DNA of 64,000 nt, taken from positions 39,972,501-40,036,500 of the forward strand of contig CM074865.1 in assembly GCA_037501455.1 (NCBI GenBank). Reading direction: 5' to 3'. The notes below the pieces were generated by a model. That model saw only the letters and a list, made by a program, of their open reading frames with translations. It was not told the origin of the DNA and searched no databases. Source of the DNA: Lantana camara (taxonomy: Eukaryota > Streptophyta > Magnoliopsida > Lamiales > Verbenaceae). Position 1 is the stretch's first letter. Every line of letters begins with the position of its first letter. Below are positions 57,458 through 64,000 of this stretch, in pieces. Position numbers and translations under genes: made by a program.

Positions 57458-59410
57458 TGTTGGAAAACACGAATCAGAAAGCAGCGGAATTTAAAAAATT
57501 TTCCCAACAAAAGGACCTTGAACTCGCAATCGTGTAACCAAATTCGTAAAGATAGAAAACTTACTTTTCTTATATTCTTTCTTGAAGCGTTTCAAGCCAC
57601 CCAAGAACGCTCTTCTCGCGGCTTGATCCCCTCTCCTTGGTAAAGCTCAAATCTTCAAACTTCTAACTTGAAGTCTCTAGAGAAAGTCCACCAACTTGAT
57701 CACAATCTAACTAGTAAGGATGCTAGTTCTCTAGTTAGTGTTTAGGCTTAACCTAGGGTTTAATTTAATCTTGGAGAAAGGAAGGTGTTCAACACATGAA
57801 CCAAGAATTGTCAATTAGCTCTAAAGGGGAGCATGAGCTCCCCTATATATAGGAAAGGGGAGGGGCGGCCGAACCTTGTCCTTATTGGACAAGGATTTGG
57901 TTCCTCTCTCTCCTATTACTTGATCATCAAGTATTTTCCAACTTTGACTTTGAATTCTATTTCTAGTCAACTTTTAAGAGAGCTTAAAAATATCCAAACT
58001 ATTTTTGGATAATTTTATACTTTATTTATTATAAAATAAATAACTTATTTTATCTAATTAATTAATTCATAATTAATTAACTAGATTATTTTCTCCAAAA
58101 TTAGACTTTCCTTTTAATTCAAAATTAAACCAAAGTCTATTAAATAATTAACTAATTAATTATTTAATATATATAATATATATATATATACACACACGTG
58201 TGTGACACGTGTCACAGTGACACGTGTCACTCACGTGAGCCACACGTGTGAATTCACACGTGTGGAACCCTCTTGGCTCGATTAACTCGTTTAATCATTT
58301 TCAAGCCTCAACTCATGTAACCAAGTTGTTGTGTGTGACCCTCTAGGTTCTCAATTCAATTAGCAGTGACCCCAATTAATTAATTCACTAATTAATTAAT
58401 CAGTCCACAGATTAAACGACCATAGTCTAGCAACAGGTGTTTAACCCCTAGCTGAATTGGAATGTTCGGATTCGACAGAACCTTTAAGTCATTGATTCAT
58501 GTGAGATAGAATCCTCCTACTTACTATCTCTCAACCAAGATCTAGGGCAAGGGAATAATCAGAACCCTAATAATCCGGTCTTAAAGCTAAGTGCATTTCA
58601 TATCCATTTGATCTCAATCCAAGAAACCCTTTTCTTGATGTCTTGATCTACTGCCTTGGCCAAGGACTCCATATGGCATATGAATGACTTACACAATAAG
58701 AGATCACCTTGCATATGCAAGTGTAGGTCCTTTCTTGATTCTCATTCACTTTCATGAATCACTTGTGCAGCCCCAGCATAAGCCTTGAATCAGTTGTCTA
58801 AGGCGACACCCTTTAAAGCTTATACCAAAGACTACAGAGTTAACTCATAAAGTAACATGGAACCTCAAGTCTAAGGATCAATTAATCACATCAATGACTC
58901 GTGAGATATTTCCTAATCTGGAAGTTTCCATTTCCTGAAATAGAAACTTCCTTTCCCATTTAGGAATGTTCTCACACGGGGCACCTCAGTGAACTTACTT
59001 ACTAAAGTAATCACCCTCATGTATCACGCACGTATCAACTATACACTTTGCACCTCCATGAAACAAGGTGGTCCTTCTTAAGGGCGTGATCCCACAAGCA
59101 AGCCTTAGAGGAGTCAGGTTGACACTCCCACTGTCTGTAGGACTCATCGGCTTGGAGTATTTTACTAATCATGACTTATGTGATATAGGGCTCGTTTCAT
59201 GAACCATTTCACCTAAATGGTAGAGTCCTAAAGTCATCAGGATTAGGGGAGTTCTCATACATGCACAGCTAAAGTAAACGCATACCAAACAAGAGCATAT
59301 AAAGAAGTGTTGCCTCAATTCGTTATTTTATTCAAAGATTGTCTGTGATTACAATAAGGAAAAGCACAAAGCGGATATACAATCGGCTTTCTAGGGCACT
59401 ATTCCTAACA
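57458..59410 (-). repeat. E5 5' LTR
   Basis: Matches 40518-42470 except about three positions. Confidence 0.94.
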
Positions 59411-59415
59411 ATAAT
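59411..59415. repeat. Target-site duplication of E5, right copy
   Basis: ATAAT, identical to 40513-40517. Confidence 0.88.
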
Positions 59416-59565
59416 CTCGTATAGCCAGTGGTGGTGGTGGGTCTCCTTCAGCCATCGGTAAAGCAATTGTTTCTTCTCCTTCTTATTTCTTCTCCTAATA
59501 GCACTCAGTGTTCTCTCAATTTCCGGATCGTATGGAACTAAGTCAGGATCTTGAGATCTTCGCAT
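59416..59565 (-). pseudogene. E6 gag, N-terminal end
   Basis: On minus from ATG 59565: MRRSQDPDLVPYDPEIERTL followed by a basic run, a start typical of Athila/Tat Gag. Cut by E5 after about 50 codons; continues at 40517. Confidence 0.75.
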
Positions 59566-59698
59566 GCACTGTAAACCTGCACAAAGAAAAAGAATTCCTC
59601 AGTCCAATTCCACAGTAACAAGGATAATAAACACAAAGTAAACTAATAGTCTAAAGCACTAGATCAAAACAATTGAGTAATATTGACTTAAAACGCCT
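59566..59698 (-). other. E6 5' leader
   Basis: Non-coding stretch between PBS and gag ATG; on minus it contains TTCTTTTTCTTTGTGCAG/G before the ATG, an acceptor-like sequence. Confidence 0.5.
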
Positions 59699-59716
59699 TC
59701 CCCGACAACGGAGGCA
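59699..59716 (-). other. E6 primer-binding site (tRNA-Asp type)
   Basis: On minus TGCCTCCGTTGTCGGGGA, close to the tRNA-Asp PBS of Athila/Tat elements with a few changes, 6 nt after the LTR end. Confidence 0.7.
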
Positions 59717-59722
59717 AAAACT

Positions 59723-61253
59723 TGTTGTAACTTGATTTTACTACAGTTAAAACCAATCGTGCAAGTGTACACTAACATACACGTAGCACAATAGGATCGA
59801 ACCCACAGGGAAGGGAAATCAATCACTACTCTCTATTTCTCTCTAATCTAAAGACTTAACGAATTCAAGGTTATTTCTATTAATCTACTGATACGGAAAT
59901 TAACAAGTAACTGAACTAAAATTGCAATTAACAACTTAAATACGCGAATTGACTTCAGTAAACTAAACAGGGAGGGGAAAAAGCTTTAAATCATACAATC
60001 AAGAGCCAATGTGATACCCGTTTGACAAGTGTAATTCTACAACCTAGTCACTTATATTTGAATTACCCTCTCTCGAGGTGTAACCAAGTGCTTAATTAGT
60101 GTTCAATGTTGCTCTCGCAATCACCAATAGTTAATTAAAACATAGGAACAAGACTAGTGTAATTCAGTATTCTAGCGGCTCGGCATGGAATAAGATTATT
60201 GTTGTATAAGCTAAGACCAAATCTCTTTGAACCCTACAACTCACAAGTATTGAAAACCCTCTAAACTACCATCACTCTTTCGATTTATAGGCAATTGTGA
60301 CGCATGCTGCGAGAAATCAGGCCATCACAAGTCAATTCAATCCAGTTTTCAAACTAAGAATGAACACAAGTCACTCAAGTATCTCATCAAACATCCATCA
60401 TGCAATCATCATCACTTCCCCCTAGCCCTAATTACCTACTCATAATTGAATCAAAAATAATAAAACTAAAGGAAACTGCATTAATATAAATCATTGTCAA
60501 CGAATCTAAATAAGGTCTAACAATTAAACTCATAAACATTCAGCAAAACTCAAGAACGAAACTAACATATAAGCTAAAACTAAAACTCAAAGGAATTAGT
60601 TTAGGAATTAAAGCAACAATAAAACCAAAGATTGTTCTCGGAATTCAATCCTATCGTCTTCTCGAATTCTCTGAAAATCTTATCAATCTCTGAGTCTTCT
60701 TCCAAACCCTCGGTCTTAACTTCGAAGGGAACTCTTTTTCTCTATCTAACTCTCTCCGGTGACTCTCACTTTCTTCTCCTCCAAAGACTCCAATCTAGGT
60801 CATGAACGGAAGAAAAATCTCCCTAAAAAAGACTCCAAAACACACATATATAGCAGCCCTAGGAGACTTCTCGCCGCCCTAGGTAACGGGAGTTACCAAT
60901 TTTGCCTTGCCATCGTTAACGCCCGTTAATGGCCTGAAATTGCCTTAACTCTTTTACTGGTAACGGGCGTTACCTAATTCCTTCTGCGTAGGGGTAACGG
61001 GCGTTACCCCTCTGTTCTCTCCAAAACCGCTCTCTTGTGGCTATTAACGAGAGTTACTCCTTTAGTACAGCTAAATGGTAACGGGAGTTACCACTTTTTC
61101 TCCCAAATATGCATGAAATCATTCTGCTTCGCCGTTTCGTAACTCCAACTCTAATGACACCTGAACTGAGTCAAATGAACACATAAATGCATCAAACGGC
61201 TCCAGAATATCATCTATTTAACGCTTAAAATCATGCAATTTCTACACACAACA
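59723..61253 (-). repeat. E6 5' LTR
   Basis: Homologous to 14341-15845 with several per cent divergence. Palindrome array at 60882-61093, including the 8-bp arm AGGGGTAA at 60990-61011. Confidence 0.88.
60882..61093 (-). repeat. Palindrome array in E6 5' LTR
   Basis: Same six units as in the 3' LTR. Most palindromes are unchanged despite LTR divergence; the first has centre CGGGAG instead of CGGGCG. Confidence 0.82.
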
Positions 61254-61495
61254 CATATGACACATAATTAGCACTAAGAGCACGTATTTGATGCAAAATG
61301 CAACACATGAGTCATCAAAATTTAAATTAAGCACATTTAATGATGTATTTCCATATCAAGTTTCAATAATAATGCTCATGATCAGTGCGGTGCATAAGTT
61401 GAAAAGTTGTTCCTATGCCGTACGACCTAGACTTGACACGACACGACGCTAGAAACCCCGATTTTACAACCTGGAGCTCTGATACCACTTAAGGA
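61254..61495 (-). mobile_element. E7 internal remnant, 5' leader
   Basis: Minus sense: PBS, then a leader with TAGGTCGTACGGCATAGGA like that of E1-E3, then AT-rich DNA up to the E6 insertion. Confidence 0.65.
61476..61487 (-). other. E7 primer-binding site (tRNA-iMet)
   Basis: TGGTATCAGAGC on minus, 8 nt after the LTR end at 61496, with the same spacer TCCTTAAG as E2. Confidence 0.85.
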
Positions 61496-61969
61496 TGTAG
61501 CACCCCAAACGGAAGGTACCATATGCCTTGCACTCAGACCCGACCCGCATATGAAATGGAAAGTCCATACATGTGCCAGATCAGAGCGAACGGGGACTCA
61601 CTCACTCACTATGCTAGGCGGGAACTAAACCTTCGAAACCATACAAAAACTATAAAGAGAAAAACAAGTGTGAAAGCAACGCGTGTAATCATTTATCAAT
61701 ATAAGCAGGATAACGGTTCAACTAACATAGATACCTAATCCCGAAAATTCAAACATAAACATAATTCATATAGTCACGGGTTCAATCTATCCCTAGAATT
61801 GCCTGTCCCGAATCAATAACATAAAATTTATATAATTCATACGTACATTGTGACTTAATCAGTTTACAATATACGTGTGGACAGACTCAGACGAGACCAA
61901 GAGACTCGACAGGTCAATTTCCCGCCCAGCACTCCAAAACCTGCAAGAACCTGAAAACAAAGTCGGGTT

Positions 61970-61986
61970 CAGTCTGTAGGAGACTG
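61970..61986 (-). promoter_or_regulatory. LTR hairpin downstream of TATA (E7)
   Basis: Stem CAGTC/GACTG with a 7-nt loop, following TTTTTTATACCC on minus, at the same distance from the LTR end as in E1-E4. Confidence 0.45.
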
Positions 61987-63159
61987 GTGGGTATAAAAAA
62001 GGGCATATTATAATAATATTGCAAAATTTAAACAACCACACTTGCGAGCTATAATCCCGTACTAGGTTCTTAAGATATTTCCCAAGTGGGTAGAACAAAG
62101 GAAAGCAACGCTCGGGATTACAACGATCATTTTCATAATTCATTCATTCATACGGTCATTACGTGAGCCCGATGAATGGGCGAATTCTCCAACCTTCACC
62201 TCGTGTGTGCATTTATTCATTCATTAGTGATCACCCAATCATTCAATCAGTCATAATCATTCATTCATGCAATCATTTATTCATTCAATCATTCATTACA
62301 CTTACACCTTTTCCCTCCAGGAGGTAGACGGGTTAGCAAGACCCGGCCACCTCATTCATCGACCAGTGGGGTTTCATGAGTTCCCCAAAGACGCTCAGCT
62401 CCCTTTCCTCGCTAATCTCCTAGCGAGGCCCAGACTTTGTAATTTTAGTAGGACTATTGTACGGAGATCCCCGTCAGCCCGAGCTTTCCCGGATAGCCAT
62501 GTTCACTAGTCCCATGGACCCATTCACTGTGATCAATCAATTCTCGCCAAAACATTGGTAGGGTAATCATTAAAAAGGGCTTAACCTTCAAAACATTTAC
62601 TTCTATAAAAGACTCGATATATATGTATAATATTTCACATTGGGTATATCGGGTCATTTATCAAAATAGAAGAAAAACCCACCTGTTACACCTTACCAAA
62701 CAATATCAAGAAGAAATAAAGAATTGGGAGTAACCTATGAACCCGGTACATCTCCGCCCTGGAGAAAACTGTACAAGAAACGACATGGTGCATGCGTGAG
62801 ACTCAAGACTCCCAATGAACCATATATGACGCACGGCAACGCTATGCACATGGTATGAGATGTTTAAGAAGTAAAATGTTGTCATGAAGCCACATAATTC
62901 AAGTTATTCATTCAAGTACATTCAGAGCATGAAGGTTTCAAGCCCAAACATTTCATATCTTTCATAATTCGTAGCAATTCAAGTTATGAGTTTCATATAA
63001 CAATTATAGCTTAAAGATAACAAGTTTACAATTAGAGAATAGGCAATAATAAAGGCATTCTAATCATTTAAATATGTAAAAGGTGAAATAGATAACAATT
63101 AAATTCCAAAATCTTAGAATAAATACAATATATATTAAATAATACTAAATAAATAACTA

Positions 63160-63221
63160 CAATATGTAATATATATATATATACATACATACACCCACAA
63201 TTTAATACATGCATGCATTAA

Positions 63222-63271
<50 letters not shown>

Positions 63272-63520
63272 ACACACTACACATGCAAAACATAAAAACA
63301 CACATATAGTTACATAAAAACATGCATGCATATTCCCCTAATATATATATATGTATATATCTACGTGCACACACATGCAGAGGTCAATAAATTACATGCA
63401 TGTATATATTATATATATTAGACATGCATAAACACAAAGCAATGCACACATATATATAATATACATGCAGACACACCACCCTACAGGCATAAGAATATAT
63501 ATACAAGCACAAAACCATTA
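63160..63520. repeat. TA/CA simple-repeat zone
   Basis: A (TA) run of about 40 bp at 63229-63268 with further TATATA and ACACAC patches on both sides. Confidence 0.85.
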
Positions 63521-63587
63521 AATGAAGCACACACATGAAGAACAAGATTGCAGCAATTAAAAGTAGCAATTAAAATACAAAGAAGGA

Positions 63588-63709
63588 GTTCCCCGCCCGG
63601 CGAACCAAACAACGCTAACCTTCCCCTGCCGGGAAAGGAGATGCAGAAGCTATCTACACAAGGTCCCAGCCCGGGGACACTTTCAGTCCAAAATCTCCCC
63701 GCCCGGGGA
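63588..63709 (-). repeat. Palindrome array in E7 5' LTR
   Basis: 63588-63605 (arm GTTCCC, centre CGCCCG, one mismatch), 63619-63638 (arm CCTTCCC, centre CTGCCG, one mismatch), 63663-63678 (arm GTCCC, centre AGCCCG), 63696-63709 (arm TCCC, centre CGCCCG). CGCCCG is the reverse complement of the CGGGCG centre in E1, E3 and E6. Confidence 0.75.
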
Positions 63710-63940
63710 TATTATTTTAGCGGCAAAGAGCAGCAGCAGGGGCTGCTCGAAACCGGACAAAAACTTAAGTAACAGTAGCTAAACTCAGGGAAAAACAGAG
63801 ATATGTAATAGTAGCAGTAGAGCAAGTATGGAGTAGCAAATAACCAGCAATGACTGCTATTTTAAAACATCCATGACAACAGTTCGGTTTTGCCAAAAGT
63901 CTCCCAATACAAGTTCATAAACTCAAGGTCATAAATGGTA

Positions 63941-64000
63941 TGTAACGCCCCGGTTTTTCATTTATACTAATATGTCGTATTTTTTTATTAATTGGGCAAT
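63941..64000 (+). mobile_element. E8: start of another Tekay-type LTR
   Basis: Begins TGTAACGCCCCGGTTTTTCA on plus, closely matching the start of the E7 LTR read on minus (from 645) but in the opposite orientation, so it is a separate insertion (or solo LTR). A TSD of TGGTA (63936-63940) is predicted beyond the window. Confidence 0.65.

Larger units (their letters stand above)
40518..59410 (-). mobile_element. E5: young Ty1/copia element, interrupted by E4
   Basis: Minus-strand element with TSD ATAAT and LTRs of 1,953 bp each that differ at about three positions by eye. Initiator-Met PBS, PPT, an unusual 2.3-kb leader and one long polyprotein with copia domain order (integrase before RT). 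Without E4 it is about 10.2 kb. Confidence 0.94.
14341..61253 (-). mobile_element. E6: Athila-like Ty3/gypsy element without pol, nested by E2 and E5
   Basis: Minus-strand element with LTRs at 14341-15845 and 59723-61253 (several per cent diverged, so old), a tRNA-Asp type PBS and a PPT. After removing E2 and E5 its interior is only about 6-7 kb: a gag, a palindrome array with an internal TATA box, and one further ORF typical of Athila/Tat elements. No protease, RT, RNase H or integrase is present, so it needs enzymes in trans. Flanks CACAT (left) and CATAT (right) look like a TSD with one change. Confidence 0.8.
61496..63940 (-). mobile_element. E7 5' LTR (interrupted at 63941)
   Basis: On minus ends GGGGTGCTACA at 61496. 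Contains hairpin CAGTC-TCCTACA-GACTG (minus, 61970-61986) just after a TTATACCC box, acceptor-like TTTTCAG and TTGCAG, ATTC-rich simple repeats (about 62140-62300), a TA and AC simple-repeat zone (63160-63520) and a palindrome array (63588-63709). Short open frames show no protein family. Confidence 0.75.

Noticed and set aside
1..64000. tRNA, rRNA or snRNA genes
   Set aside because: None seen; the tRNA-like strings are only the short primer-binding sites.

Overview
The window is plant nuclear DNA, most likely from a seed plant with a large, repeat-rich genome. I see no ordinary host gene. Almost every base belongs to a nest of LTR retrotransposons. Evidence is paired long terminal repeats, 5-bp target-site duplications (TSDs), tRNA primer-binding sites (PBS, initiator-Met or Asp), polypurine tracts (PPT) and Ty3/gypsy or Ty1/copia protein domains. 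Species cannot be named from the sequence.

Layout (element names are mine). E7 is the outer, old, minus-strand Ty3 element of the Tekay type: its 3' LTR is at 1-645, its internal remnants at 646-1875, 12310-14340 and 61254-61495, and its 5' LTR at 61496-63940. Into it inserted E1 (1876-12309, plus), a young and almost intact Tekay chromovirus; E6 (14341-61253, minus), an Athila-like element lacking pol; and E8, an LTR that starts at 63941. E6 was hit by E2 (19214-39358, plus), a decayed Tekay element, which was hit inside its integrase by E3 (25504-35497, plus), a recently moved non-autonomous element with 3.75-kb LTRs. E6 was also hit inside gag by E5 (40518-59410, minus), a young Ty1/copia element, whose C-terminal coding end was hit by E4 (42681-51403, plus), a very young element with 3.54-kb LTRs that encodes only Gag. 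Nesting reaches four levels. LTR divergence counted by eye (E4 and E5 about 0.15%, E1 and E3 about 0.5%, E2 and E6 several per cent) agrees with the nesting order.

How the parts fit: E1 (one stop codon away from a full polyprotein) and E5 (full frame apart from the E4 insertion) are the autonomous types. E3, E4 and E6 lack enzymes and would need proteins supplied in trans, yet E3 and E4 moved recently.

Main discovery-type signals are small folded motifs whose stems change together between families. (1) An 18-nt hairpin, 7-bp stem with an AGGA loop, lies 4-6 nt before the PPT in E1, E2, E3, E4 and E7. (2) Arrays of 22-nt palindromes (usually an 8-bp stem around a 6-nt centre, often CGGGCG or CGGGGG) occur in Tekay, Athila and copia elements alike. 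(3) A hairpin lies about 30 nt after a TATA box in the LTRs. (4) A U3 palindrome is conserved in E1, E2, E3 and E7. (5) A stem-loop covers part of the PBS. (6) A consistent splice donor inside the LTR and a splice acceptor just before the gag ATG suggest a spliced Gag-Pol mRNA. All are read directly from the sequence; their functions are inference.
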